Part shown: positions 29,709 to 39,580 of the stretch, in pieces
Position numbering within the stretch: the first letter of the stretch is position 1
Layout: each line of letters starts with the position of its first letter
From: CAVVZJ01 sp963752755
GTDB taxonomy: Bacteria > Planctomycetota > Planctomycetia > Isosphaerales > Isosphaeraceae
NCBI GenBank assembly: GCA_963752755.1
Contig: CAVVZJ010000004.1
Coordinates: forward strand, 62,001-126,000
Length of the DNA stretch: 64,000 bases
Direction of reading: 5' to 3'
Notes under the pieces: generated by a model
What the model was told of the DNA's origin: nothing
Databases searched by the model: none
What the model saw: the letters and a program-made list of their open reading frames with translations, nothing else
Translations under genes and position numbers: made by a program

Positions 29709-30410
29709 TTGGACGCGGAACGGAAGCGGACGACCGAGCCCGACGCGGCGGGCCGTGGTCGGCCTGGCGGTCCTGACCGTGGGCCTGGGCGCAGTGACGG
29801 CGCCTGGAGGCCGGCTACCGGACCCCGCAGGCCGCGACTGAATCGGCCGCTGGCGAGCGTGCCCTTGCAACTCGGCCGCTGGGTCGGTCGCGACGAGCCG
29901 ATGGACCCGGAGATCCTCCGCGAGGCCCAGTGCGACGACTACCTCAACCGGATCTACGAGGACCCGAGCCGGCCCGGCCGACCGCTGCGGCTCTGGATCA
30001 ACTACTCGATTCACGGCTTGAATCTGCGGCATTCGCCGGAGGTCTGCCTGCCCTCGGGCGGCTGGAAGAAGGTCGAGGCCCAGACCCGGGTGTTGACAAT
30101 TCGCAACGGCCGGGAGCAAGACCTGCCGGTCATGCGGCTGGCCTACCGGCAGGGTGACATGGTGCAGGGCGTCGGATTTTGGTACTACATTTTTGGAGAA
30201 GGGCGGCTGGAGCAGATCGCGCGGTCGCTCCCGATCTCCAGCCGAAGCAGCCACGGCCGGACGACACGCGGCTCGGGCCTGACCGTCGAGGTCTTCTGGC
30301 CCGGAGAGGCGGACCCGGAGGGCGAAGCCATGCGCGAGTTCGCCTCGGCGTTGCTCGAAGCCCTCGAGCCCATCTTGCCGGAAGACCGCGCTCATTACTA
30401 CATTCCTTGA
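29709..30410 (+). CDS. epsI: Exosortase-associated protein EpsI
   Basis: A periplasmic partner found next to exosortases. The start (TTG 29709) lies four bases after the exosortase stop. A membrane helix expected near the N-terminus (VVGLAVLTVGLGAVTA) is readable only in another frame, so slips occur near 29750 and 29815. The rest is intact: LASVPLQLGRWVGRDEPMD, the diagnostic INYSIHGLNLRHSPEVCLPSGGW (Cys and the P-x-x-C-x-P-x-x-G-W pattern) and QGVGFWYYIFGE. EpsI proteins are required with their cognate exosortase for polysaccharide or protein export. The precise biochemical activity is not established. Confidence 0.82.
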   Translation: MDAERKRTTEPDAAGRGRPGGPDRGPGRSDGAWRPATGPRRPRLNRPLASVPLQLGRWVGRDEPMDPEILREAQCDDYLNRIYEDPSRPGRPLRLWINYSIHGLNLRHSPEVCLPSGGWKKVEAQTRVLTIRNGREQDLPVMRLAYRQGDMVQGVGFWYYIFGEGRLEQIARSLPISSRSSHGRTTRGSGLTVEVFWPGEADPEGEAMREFASALLEALEPILPEDRAHYYIP

Positions 30411-30480
30411 CGGCCGCGCCAGGATCCGGAGCCATCACGTCGTCCGGTCACGGGCGTCGACCTTGAAGGGATTGACCGGA

Positions 30481-31495
30481 ATGAAGCACGCACTGATCAC
30501 CGGAATCACCGGCCAGGACGGCTCGTATCTCGCCGAATTCCTCCTGAGCCAGCCGGATTACGTCGTCCACGGCCTGGTGCGCCGTTCGAGCACGATGAAC
30601 CGCTCGCGGATCGACCATATCACGGGCAACCCCGATCACGCCGACCGCATCCACCTCCACTACGCCGACCTCGCCGACGCCTCGAGCCTCGCGACGTTGA
30701 TGGAGCAGATCCGGCCCGACGAGGTGTACAACCTCGGCGCCCAGAGCCACGTCCGCGTCTCGTTCGACCAGCCGCTCTACACCGCCGACGTGACCGGCCT
30801 CGGCACGCTCCGCCTGCTCGAAGCGGTCCGGCACCTGGCCCGTTCCAAGCCGGTGAGGTTCTACCAGGCGAGCAGCTCCGAGATGTTCGGCTCGGCGCCG
30901 CCGCCGCAGACGATGGCGACCCCGTTCCACCCGCGAAGCCCGTATGCCGTGCGCGAAGCTCTACGCCCACTGGCAGACGGTCAATTATCGCGAGGCCTAC
31001 GGCCTGTTCGCCTGCTCGGGCATCCTCTTCAACCACGAGAGCCCGCGACGAGGCGAGTCGTTCGTCACCCGCAAGATCACCCTGGGCGCCGCGAGGATCA
31101 AGGAAGGGCTCCAGAAGAAACTCGTCATGGGCAACCTCGACGCCAAGCGCGACTGGGGCTTCGCGGGCGACTACGTCAAGGCGATGTGGATGATGCTCCA
31201 GCAGGACAAGCCCGACGACTACATCGTCGCCATGGGCGAGACGCATTCGGTCCGCGAGTTCCTCGAAATGACGTTCGGTATGCTCGACCTCGACTACCGC
31301 GACTTCGTCGAGTTCGACCCGAAATACACCCGGCCTTCCGAGGTCGATGTCCTGCTCGGCGACCCAACCAAGGCCCGGCAGAAGCTTGGCTGGGAGCCCG
31401 AGGTCGATTTCCCGGGCCTCGTCCGGATGATGGTCGAGCACGACCTGGAACTGGCCCGGCGCGAGAAGTATGCCCTGGGGTATCAGGCGGTCTGA
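30481..31495 (+). CDS. gmd: GDP-mannose 4,6-dehydratase, one-base insertion
   Basis: The first enzyme from GDP-mannose toward GDP-fucose or GDP-rhamnose-type sugars. It has the NAD(P)-binding GITGQDGSYLAEFLL at residues 8-22, RRSSTMNRSRIDHI, NLGAQSHVRVSF and the SSEMFG loop. The catalytic YxxxK is split: the first frame reads SPYAVREAL and the second AKLYAHWQTVNYREAYG. Removing one G near 30950 restores SPYAVAKLYAHW. The span of 1015 bases is one over a multiple of three. The C-terminal part (GDYVKAMWMMLQQDKPDDY, KYTRPSEVDVLLGD) is fully preserved. It likely supplies deoxysugar for the adjacent exopolysaccharide. Confidence 0.92.
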
Positions 31496-31573
31496 ACCCG
31501 ACCTCAGAGGAAAAAGAGCCGGATCAGCGAAGGTACGCAGGTCACAGAAACAGCACGAAGGAAAGCGTCGCTT

Positions 31574-32267
31574 TTGTTTATGCTGAGTGGCCAGAAGGCC
31601 CGGCCGTTGCCGCCACAACGCTCGGGGGCCGACCCGCCTGACCAGGAGTTCCAGAGCGTCGCGTTCGACGACGAGCCGCAGGAACACCGGCTGGTCGGTG
31701 GCCCACGGCGCGACGGCCGGGCGACGGATGCGGCGGGAAGCGGGGCGAGTTCGCTTGGACCTGGCGGACGAGAAGGTGGGCAAGGTGGACGACTCGCCGT
31801 GGTTCGCAACCAAGTCCGACGACAGAATCCGCCGCTGGACGCCCTGGGGCGGGACTTCGAGCACCTCAGCGAGAACGTCCCCAAGGGGTGGCGGGAAATC
31901 GACGGCGAGCACGACGAGACCGGCCCGAGAGGCGCTGGCGTGTGGCTCCACGGCTTCCAGCACAACGGCGACGAAGCGGCCTGGCGGCGGCTGTTGGCGT
32001 GGCGGCTGGAGTTGCGTCCAGGCCGACCGCCGGCCGACCTCCTGGTGAACTACGTGAGCGAGCGGTGCGACAGGCTCCGCGATCCCGAATTCCAGGCCCA
32101 GGGTTGGCAGATCGGCAGCGGTCCGACCGCGGCGACGTGCAAGACGCTCCCGGCGCGGCTAAAAGGCTCGGGGATGCGTTGGGACGCCGACAACGCCGAG
32201 GCGATTATGGCCCTGGAAGGGCGTTGTTGCACGAAGGGGCTCGCCTGGCCTGTGGACCGCCGTATAC
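31574..32267 (+). pseudogene. Transposase remnant, ISKra4-like C-terminus
   Basis: The frame ends in a segment with the shape of ISKra4-type transposase C-termini: LVNYVSERCDRLRDPEF, GWQIGSGPTAATCK and RLKGSGMRWDADNAEA. The preceding 200 residues are only loosely protein-like and carry no complete catalytic core, so this is a decayed copy. It sits between gmd and a second transposase remnant and probably marks the boundary where foreign DNA entered. The family assignment rests on the IGSG and SGMRW motifs alone. Confidence 0.5.
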
Positions 32268-32273
32268 TTGGGT

Positions 32274-32615
32274 ATGAGCCAGACCTGCACCCCTCGCCGA
32301 ACTCGCCGTGCTCGCAAATCGTCCGCTCGCCAGGCCCCCCGCAAGGCCGTCTACCGCATCCGCAACTGGCCGCAATACAACCAGGCCCTCGTCAACCGGG
32401 GCTCGCTGACCGTCTGGGGCGATCAAGCGGCCCTCGACGCCTGGCTCTACCTCCGATCCCTGGCCGAGACGGGGGTGTTCCGGCTGAAGGTGATCTTCGG
32501 CGATCATCTGGCCAGCCGGAAGCCGGAGTGGCGGGTGACCGAGGCTGCGATCCGGGGCCGGGCGTTGAACGTCATGACCCACCTCGGGAGGCCCCAGAGC
32601 GAGCGGGTGGCGTAG
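32274..32615 (+). CDS. IS5-like transposase, internally deleted derivative (113 aa)
   Basis: After a basic start, the N-terminal part YRIRNWPQYNQALVNRGSLT is the opening of a common IS5-type transposase group. By about residue 65 it jumps to what is normally the extreme C-terminus (TGVFRLKVIFGDHL, RALNVMTHLGRPQSERVA). The DDE catalytic core of roughly 200 residues is missing, yet the frame is kept. Such deletion derivatives cannot transpose alone but can be mobilised in trans or act as inhibitors. It lies directly upstream of the beheaded NnrS-like gene. Confidence 0.6.
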   Translation: MSQTCTPRRTRRARKSSARQAPRKAVYRIRNWPQYNQALVNRGSLTVWGDQAALDAWLYLRSLAETGVFRLKVIFGDHLASRKPEWRVTEAAIRGRALNVMTHLGRPQSERVA

Positions 32616-32649
32616 GCCAACCCAAGTCGGGGGACACCCCGCAACTACA

Positions 32650-33468
32650 TTCTCCGGGCAACAACGCCCTCCAGATCCACGGCGTGGCCCTCTTCATGAT
32701 CCTCGGCGTGGCGCTGCGGATGCTGCTCGCCCTGTTCGACCTGACGCCGGTGCTCGACCGTCGGGCCTGGACGGCGTTCGCGCTACTGGTCGCGGCGGTC
32801 CTCGGCGAGGTGGGCCTGTTCCTCGCCTATCGCTGGCCGGCTCGCAGATCATGCTGCTGCTCCTGCCGCTCTACCAGCACCTGGCCGGCGTCCCCTTCAG
32901 TCACGACTACTACGGGGCGATCCGGCACGCGATCACCGTCGGGTTCGTCTCGCTGATGATCGTGGGCATGGCCGCCAGGGCCGTGCCGACGCTGGCGGGT
33001 GTGGACCGGCGTCGTCTCTCACCGCTCTGGGGCCCGTTTCTGCTGCTGAACCTGGGCTGCCTCCTGCGGCTCGCGATCCAGACACTGACCGACTGGTCTC
33101 CTGGCGCGTTCGCCCTGATCGGCGTGAGCGGCACGCTGGAGATCGTCGACCAGGACTGGTGGGGCCTCGGGCTCGCCCGCCTGATGCTCACGAAGGCGCC
33201 GACCGCCGGGCCGACTGGGCCGTCGCCGACGCCGGGCGACGCGGAGGGCGCGGGCCATGTCCGGCCGGACGACCTCGTCGGCGACGTGCTCGACTGCTTC
33301 CCCGAGTTGCTCGACGTCTTCGTCGGTCAAGGATTCGGGGCGCTCCGGCAGCCGATGCTGCGGCGGATGTTCGCCCGCCAGGTCACGGTGACCCAGGCCG
33401 CGACGCTGCACGGGATGCGGCCGGACGCCCTGGTGGAGGATCTGAACGCGACGATCGACGCCCGATGA
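32650..33468 (+). pseudogene. NnrS-like membrane protein fragment with DUF1858-like C-terminal domain
   Basis: Coding begins abruptly with helices LQIHGVALFMILGVALRML and continues after a slip near 32845 as LLLPLYQHLAGVPFSHDYYGAIRHAITVG-like helices, GMAARAVPTLAGVDRRRL and more membrane segments. It ends with a DUF1858-like helical domain (DDLVGDVLDCFPELLDVFV, VTQAATLHGMRPDALVEDL). NnrS is a heme/copper membrane protein linked to nitric-oxide metabolism. The N-terminal half is absent and a transposase remnant lies at its place, so the gene was truncated by insertion. It converges on the molybdoenzyme operon, whose nitrogen-oxide theme it would fit. Confidence 0.6.
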
Positions 33469-33551
33469 GGCGAAACGACTTCGAACACTCCTCGTGATTC
33501 CGAACGGTGGCCGGCGATGCGGGACACGAGGAGCCTGATGCGCCGCCCCCT

Positions 33552-34589
33552 TCAGGAAGCCGGGGAACCGGACCCGCGCGCCATCGCCAGGGCCGAGCGG
33601 CCCAGGGTCCACGCCAGCCCCGAGGCCGTCGCCAGCCAGGCCGCCAGCGCCACGAAGAGGAACCCCCGCGGGATCGGCCGCAGGAACGGCAGGCCGAGGA
33701 CGTCCGCCAGCCGCCAGGTGCAGGCCGTGTACATCCCCAGCGGGAAGACCGCCCCCCAGTACGCCGGGTCGTAGCGCAGCGGGAAGCGCATGACGACGTG
33801 CCGCCAGAATCCCAGGATCACCAGCATCGGGATCCACAAGGTCGCCGTGGCCCAGAACAGCAAGGTGAACCCTTTCAGGAAGGGCATCAGGCCGCTCAGG
33901 ACTGACGAGCTGTCTGCCTCGGCGACGAGCAACGTCCCGGCGAGCGTCGAGATGGCCATCGCCCCCATGTTGATCCAGTACGGCGGAGTCAGGTCCGACG
34001 GCGCGAGCGGCAGGAACAGGTAACGATAGAAGATCATCGCGATGATCCAGATGTAAAGCATGCCGCCCGCCAGCCAGGCCGTCAGGCTCACGAACCGGAC
34101 CACCTCGACCTGATCCGGGAACGTCCGCGCCACCAGGCTCCCGAGCGAGGAGACGGCCTGAGTCGCCACCACCGCTAGCAGCCACGCGCCGTTGAGCCCC
34201 TTCTCCAGCGTCGGCTTCTCGGCCTTGGTGATCAGCAGCGCGAAGACCGCGTAGATCAGGACCAGCCAGAGCACGATCCCCAGGAACCAGAGGGCCGCCC
34301 CGGTCCTCGGGTCGTCGCCGATGAGGACGAACTGATTGCCCAGCACGCACGTCCCGGCGACCGCCGTGAAGAAGCCGACGCCCCGTCCGTGGTCGCCCAG
34401 GTCGGCCAGGAAGTGGCCCGGCTCCAGCATCAGGCGGGCCAGATACAGCCCCCAGAGCACGACGTAAAAGGCGATGTTCAGCCCGAACAGGGCCGAGCCG
34501 ATGCGCGGCAGCCCCGTCATCTTCGCCGCGATCGAGACGATCCCCGTCGCCATCACCATCGCGAAGTAGCCGGGGCTCAGGCCGGCCAC
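33552..34589 (-). CDS. TDT-family (TehA/SLAC1-like) membrane transporter
   Basis: About 345 residues with ten hydrophobic helices and the family opening LSPGYFAMVMATGIVSIA. The visible start is GTG 34589. An ATG at 34612 in another frame (MSGLRR) may be the real one if a base is wrong. The tellurite-resistance/dicarboxylate transporter family moves small anions, and plant SLAC1 conducts nitrate and chloride. As the last gene of the molybdoenzyme operon it could move nitrate, nitrite or another substrate anion (inference). It lies 18 bases after the small membrane protein. Confidence 0.8.
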   Translation of the reverse strand: MAGLSPGYFAMVMATGIVSIAAKMTGLPRIGSALFGLNIAFYVVLWGLYLARLMLEPGHFLADLGDHGRGVGFFTAVAGTCVLGNQFVLIGDDPRTGAALWFLGIVLWLVLIYAVFALLITKAEKPTLEKGLNGAWLLAVVATQAVSSLGSLVARTFPDQVEVVRFVSLTAWLAGGMLYIWIIAMIFYRYLFLPLAPSDLTPPYWINMGAMAISTLAGTLLVAEADSSSVLSGLMPFLKGFTLLFWATATLWIPMLVILGFWRHVVMRFPLRYDPAYWGAVFPLGMYTACTWRLADVLGLPFLRPIPRGFLFVALAAWLATASGLAWTLGRSALAMARGSGSPAS

Positions 34590-34607
34590 GACTGCGCCGC
34601 AAGCCGC

Positions 34608-34829
34608 TCATCGCTCGATCCCGTAGAGATAGCGGAGCAGGCCCGCGTTCAGCCCGAAGCAGACCAGACTCGCCAGCGCCGCCGGCCAGACGACCGCCAG
34701 GTCGCCGCCGAGGTAGGCGTTCATCGTGGCGATCAACAGCCAGAGTTGCAACACGACGAGGATCAGCACCAGGCAGAGGATGCCGTAAACCACCGTCGTC
34801 CTCTGCTCGCGGGTGTAGGGCCGCCTCAT
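34608..34829 (-). CDS. Small two-helix membrane protein, 73 aa
   Basis: It starts MRRPYTREQRTTVVYG at 34829, its ATG overlapping the stop of the Rieske gene as ATGA. Two hydrophobic helices (ILCLVLILVVLQLWLLIA and AVVWPAALASLVCFGLNAGLL) are joined by a short loop. No known motif. Strict overlap with the Rieske gene suggests it is a subunit or anchor of the same membrane complex. It resembles small planctomycete proteins seen beside Rieske genes (possibly DUF6755), from memory only. Confidence 0.65.
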   Translation of the reverse strand: MRRPYTREQRTTVVYGILCLVLILVVLQLWLLIATMNAYLGGDLAVVWPAALASLVCFGLNAGLLRYLYGIER

Positions 34830-35374
34830 GTCGTCCGCTCCTCCACGCCCACGGCGTAGATGATCCCCCGCCGGACCTCCAGGGTGATCCTCGGAAGAGG
34901 CCGCCTCGGCGGCCCGGCGATCGGCCGCCCGCCGGCCACGTCGAAGAGGCCGACGTGGCAAGGGCAGTGCAGCCGCCCCTCCTCCAGCTCCGGCACCACG
35001 GCGCAAGAAAGATGCGTACACTTCTGGCCATAAGCGATCGGCGGCCCGTCGTCCGGCCTCAACAGCAGGCAAGGGTCATGCTTCCCCGGATACTGGAAGG
35101 TCAGGACCCCTCCGACCGGCACCTCATCGAGCCGGGCCACTCGCCGCCTGGGCGGCCGCGCCCGGCCGCGGTCGAAGAGGCTCTTGACGCCGATCCAGAG
35201 CTGCCCGACGACGAAGGCGAGGCTCGTCAGCACGAGGAACTTCGCGTAGTCGCGCCGGGCGACGTAGTGGTCTTCCGGCCAGTCGATCGGGAAGTCCTTC
35301 CTCCAGGACGGCTGCTCCGGCTCGGGACGCCCGTCCGGGAACCGGGACGCCCGTTCGCTCTGACTCGCGCTCAT
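34826..35374 (-). CDS. Rieske [2Fe-2S] protein, membrane anchored
   Basis: 182 residues. One hydrophobic segment (FLVLTSLAFVVGQLWIGVK, about residues 48-66) anchors an outer Rieske domain. The cluster ligands are present as CTHLSC and CPCHVG, the C-x-H plus C-x-x-H pattern with two extra cysteines as in high-potential Rieske proteins. It starts at ATG 35374, overlapping the stop of the ferredoxin-type gene as ATGA, and its own stop overlaps the next start. Probably an electron carrier between the molybdoenzyme module and the quinone or cytochrome part. Confidence 0.88.
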   Translation of the reverse strand: MSASQSERASRFPDGRPEPEQPSWRKDFPIDWPEDHYVARRDYAKFLVLTSLAFVVGQLWIGVKSLFDRGRARPPRRRVARLDEVPVGGVLTFQYPGKHDPCLLLRPDDGPPIAYGQKCTHLSCAVVPELEEGRLHCPCHVGLFDVAGGRPIAGPPRRPLPRITLEVRRGIIYAVGVEERTT

Positions 35375-36021
35375 CGATCCTCCCCATCCTGGTGCATCGC
35401 CCCGATCAGGTCGTCCACCGCGACGAACCCGCCCGCCCCCAGGGGCTCGTCCATCGCGGACGTGACGTCCACATACGGCTCCCTCGCCCCGCGAGGTACC
35501 ATCACATGAACCTTGGTATTGATCTCCTGCCCCCCGAACCGGAAGCGGTTGATCGGCTCGGACCGGGGCCGCTGCGACTCCGCCTGCTCGAACGTGCCGA
35601 AGAACAGCGCCCCGCTCGGGCAGACCGTGGCGCACATCGGCTTCAGCCCCGCCGAGGTGCGGTCGTAACACATGTCGCACTTCATCATCAGCTCGAAGTC
35701 CGCGTTCATCTTCGGCACGCCGAACGGGCAGGCGAGCACGCAGTTGTTGCACGCGATGCAGCGCGGCTTCCGCGCCGTCTGGACCACGCCATCCGCAGTC
35801 CTCTTGATCGCGTCGGCCGGGCAGACCTCGGCGCAGGTCGGCGAGTCGCAGTGCATGCAGACCACCGGCACCGTCTGGGTCGATTGCGACCGATCCACGA
35901 ACTCCAGGTGGATCATCGAGTGCCCCTTGTGCGTGTCGCACTCGGCGCACGCGTGGACGCACGCCTGGCAGCCGATGCAGCGGTTCGGGTCCATGAAGAA
36001 AACGTGATGATCCGGGACCAT
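35371..36021 (-). CDS. 4Fe-4S ferredoxin-type electron-transfer subunit
   Basis: I chose ATG 36021 (MVPDHHVFFMDPNRCIGC), 17 bases after the oxidoreductase stop, over the longer upstream reading, which overlaps that gene. Four cysteine groups are visible: CIGCQACVHAC, CMHCDSPTCAEVC, CIACNNCVLAC and CDMC...CATVC, the pattern of four-cluster subunits of the DmsB/NrfC/FdhB type. The C-terminal part lacks a membrane helix. It should relay electrons between the molybdopterin subunit and the Rieske and membrane subunits encoded on either side. Confidence 0.92.
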   Translation of the reverse strand: MVPDHHVFFMDPNRCIGCQACVHACAECDTHKGHSMIHLEFVDRSQSTQTVPVVCMHCDSPTCAEVCPADAIKRTADGVVQTARKPRCIACNNCVLACPFGVPKMNADFELMMKCDMCYDRTSAGLKPMCATVCPSGALFFGTFEQAESQRPRSEPINRFRFGGQEINTKVHVMVPRGAREPYVDVTSAMDEPLGAGGFVAVDDLIGAMHQDGEDR

Positions 36022-36038
36022 GAGCGCGGCATCCTCGG

Positions 36039-38285
36039 TTACTGTTGTGGTTCGAGCCGACCGGAGTATTCGGGAGGCGCCTGGGCCTTCCTCAATCGCA
36101 CGGCGCACACCTTATATTCTGGAATTTTTGAGATGGGGTCCTGCGCCGCGATGGTCAACTGATTGGCGCTCTTCGCCCCCGGCCAGTGGTACGGGATGAA
36201 GATCGTATCCGGCCGGATCGTCGTGACGACCTGCGCCCGGAGCGTGCAGCTCCCCCGCCGAGACTCGGCCGTCGCCCAGTCGCCGTCCGCGATCCCCAGC
36301 CGCTCCGCGAGCCTCGGGTGAAGCTCGATCAGCGGCTCGGGATACTGATCCACCAACGGGCCGATCCGCCGCGTCTGCGTCCCGGAGAGGAAGTGGCTGA
36401 TGACCCGCCCTGTGGTCAGGATCAGCGGGTATTCGTCGTCCACGTCCTCGGTCGGAGGCGTGTAGGCCGCGACATGGAACCGGGCCTTGCCGTCAGGGTG
36501 GTAGAACGGACCCGCCCCCTTCGCCACTGGGTTCCACGAGCCCGGCTCGAACAGCCTCGGCGTCCCGGGGTGATCGTCGCTCGGACACGGCCAGAACACG
36601 CCATCCTGCCGCTCGATCTTCTCATAAGTCACGCCCGAATAATCGGCCGTGCTCCCGGCGGTCGCCCGCCGCAACTCGTCGAGGATCTCCCGCGGCTCTC
36701 GGAAGGTGAACCCGTGCGGCCTCCCCAGTGCCTCGGCGATGTCCTGGATGATCCGCCAGTCCTGCCTCGCCTCGCCGGGGCACTCGACGGCCTTGTTGAC
36801 CTTGATGATCCGCCCCTCGGCGCTCGTGACGATCCCCTCGTCCTCCTCGTGCAGCGAGCCCGGCAAGACGACGTCGGCGTGCCGCGCCGTCTCGTTGAGG
36901 AAGAAGTCGATGGCGACGTAGAACTCCAGCTTCTCCAGCATCCGGGTGATGAAGGCGTTGTCGGGCAGCGAGACCTTGGGGTTGAAGCAGATCGACAGCA
37001 AACCCTTGATCTTGCCCCGGTCGATCTCGCGGAAGATCTCGTAGGCATCCACGCCCGGCCCCGGCAGGCTCTCCGGCTCGACGCCCCAGACCTCCGCCAC
37101 GATCGCGCGATGCTCAGGATTCGTGATATCCCGGGCCCCGGGGAGCTGGTCGCACTTCTGGCCGTGCTCTCGCCCCCCCTGGCCATTCGCCTGGCCGGTG
37201 ATCGTGGCGTAGCCGCACCCCTCGCGACCGATCCGGCCGGACGCCAAGACGAGGTTGATGGCGCCCAGGACGTTCTGCACCCCGTGGCTGTGGTGCTCGA
37301 TGCCCCTCGCGTGCATCAGGAAGCTCGACCTCGCCGTGCCCCACCACTCCGCCGCCTGCCGGATCGCCTTCTCGGCGATGCCCGTCACCTCCGCCGTCCT
37401 CCGCGGCGTCCAGTCCTTGACGTGCTCGGCCACCGCATCAAAACCGACCGTCTGCTCACGGATGAAATCATGATCGAGCCAGTCATTCTCGATCATCAGG
37501 TGCAGGATGCCGTTGAACAGGGCCACGTCGCGGCCCGGCTTCACCGGCAGGAACAAGTCGCACGTGCGGGCCAACGGCGTGATCCTCGGGTCCACCACGA
37601 TCACCCGCGCGCCGTGCTCGCGGGCCTGCCAGACGTAGTGCGTCGTGATCGGCGCGCACTCGGCCACGTTGGCCCCGCTGATCCAGATCAAGTCGGCCTT
37701 CGGGATGTCGCTCCACGGGTTGGCCGCGCGGTCGATCCCGAACGCCTTCTTGTTACCCGCTGCGGCGCTGACCATGCAGAGCCGACCGTTGTAGTCGATG
37801 TTCGCCGTCCTTAGACAGACCCGGGCGAACTTCCCCATCAGGTAAGCCTTCTCGATCGTCAGGCTCGCCCCGCTGAGGACCGCGAAGGCGTCCGGCCCGT
37901 GGGTCTGCTGGATGCGTCGGATCTCGTCCGCCACCCGCCGAATGGCTTCCTCGTAAGCCATCGGCGCGAAGCCGTCGGGCGCCGACGGGTCCCTCCGATA
38001 CGCCGTCAGCAAGCGATCCGGGTGCGACCCCTGGAGGTATCGTCGCACGCCCTTCGGGCAGAGCATCCCCCGGTTGAACGGGAAGTCATCCCAGGGCTCG
38101 AATCCGATGACCTGCTCATCCTTCACCTTCAGTTGAATCCCGCACTGCTGGCCGCAGAAGCAGCAATGCGTCTTGACGAGCCGATCCGGCTCGACGTCCG
38201 TCTCCAGCCTCCTGCCCGCCGGGTAGGCACGATGCGGGCCGAAGTGGTCCATGATTCCCAGCGGTTCCGTCGGGAGATTCGCCAT
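36039..38285 (-). CDS. Molybdopterin oxidoreductase, nitrate-reductase/formate-dehydrogenase superfamily
   Basis: 748 residues. The N-terminal [4Fe-4S] site is CCFCGQQC plus a fourth Cys in GMLCPKG. The active-site region reads NIDYNGRLCMVSAAAG, so the molybdenum ligand is a cysteine, as in NapA/NarB and Cys-type FdhA, not selenocysteine. Other markers are WISGANVAECAPIT, VVDPRITPLARTCDLFLPV, LPGSLHEEDEGIVTSAEGR and the C-terminal dinucleotide domain (LILTTGRVISHFLSGTQTRR). No Tat signal is visible, suggesting a cytoplasmic enzyme. Nitrate reduction is the best guess from the NarB-like active site and the nearby NnrS fragment. Formate or another substrate remains possible. Confidence 0.88.
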   Translation of the reverse strand: MANLPTEPLGIMDHFGPHRAYPAGRRLETDVEPDRLVKTHCCFCGQQCGIQLKVKDEQVIGFEPWDDFPFNRGMLCPKGVRRYLQGSHPDRLLTAYRRDPSAPDGFAPMAYEEAIRRVADEIRRIQQTHGPDAFAVLSGASLTIEKAYLMGKFARVCLRTANIDYNGRLCMVSAAAGNKKAFGIDRAANPWSDIPKADLIWISGANVAECAPITTHYVWQAREHGARVIVVDPRITPLARTCDLFLPVKPGRDVALFNGILHLMIENDWLDHDFIREQTVGFDAVAEHVKDWTPRRTAEVTGIAEKAIRQAAEWWGTARSSFLMHARGIEHHSHGVQNVLGAINLVLASGRIGREGCGYATITGQANGQGGREHGQKCDQLPGARDITNPEHRAIVAEVWGVEPESLPGPGVDAYEIFREIDRGKIKGLLSICFNPKVSLPDNAFITRMLEKLEFYVAIDFFLNETARHADVVLPGSLHEEDEGIVTSAEGRIIKVNKAVECPGEARQDWRIIQDIAEALGRPHGFTFREPREILDELRRATAGSTADYSGVTYEKIERQDGVFWPCPSDDHPGTPRLFEPGSWNPVAKGAGPFYHPDGKARFHVAAYTPPTEDVDDEYPLILTTGRVISHFLSGTQTRRIGPLVDQYPEPLIELHPRLAERLGIADGDWATAESRRGSCTLRAQVVTTIRPDTIFIPYHWPGAKSANQLTIAAQDPISKIPEYKVCAVRLRKAQAPPEYSGRLEPQQ

Positions 38286-38324
38286 GATCGTTCCCGTCCC
38301 TCGATTCCGACTCTTCGACCATCC

Positions 38325-39395
<1,071 letters not shown>

Positions 39396-39580
39396 GGCCG
39401 CCCCTCCAACTCGCTTGCGAAACCAATCCTCACGCCGCTGCACGCCCCTTCCCGGAGCCGGCGCACAAAAAAGCCCGCTCGATCCGAAGGTCCGAGTCGG
39501 GCCATCATGAGCCTTTGCCAGCACGCCCGCCGTGAGCGACCGGAACAAATGTCGGAGTGTAGGGCCTCCTCTCCGCCGCG

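Noticed and set aside
36186..37814. Long plus-strand open frame opposite the molybdopterin oxidoreductase
   Set aside because: Its composition (Arg/Pro/Asp-rich, no motifs) is that of antisense shadow in GC-rich DNA, and the minus strand encodes a clear enzyme.
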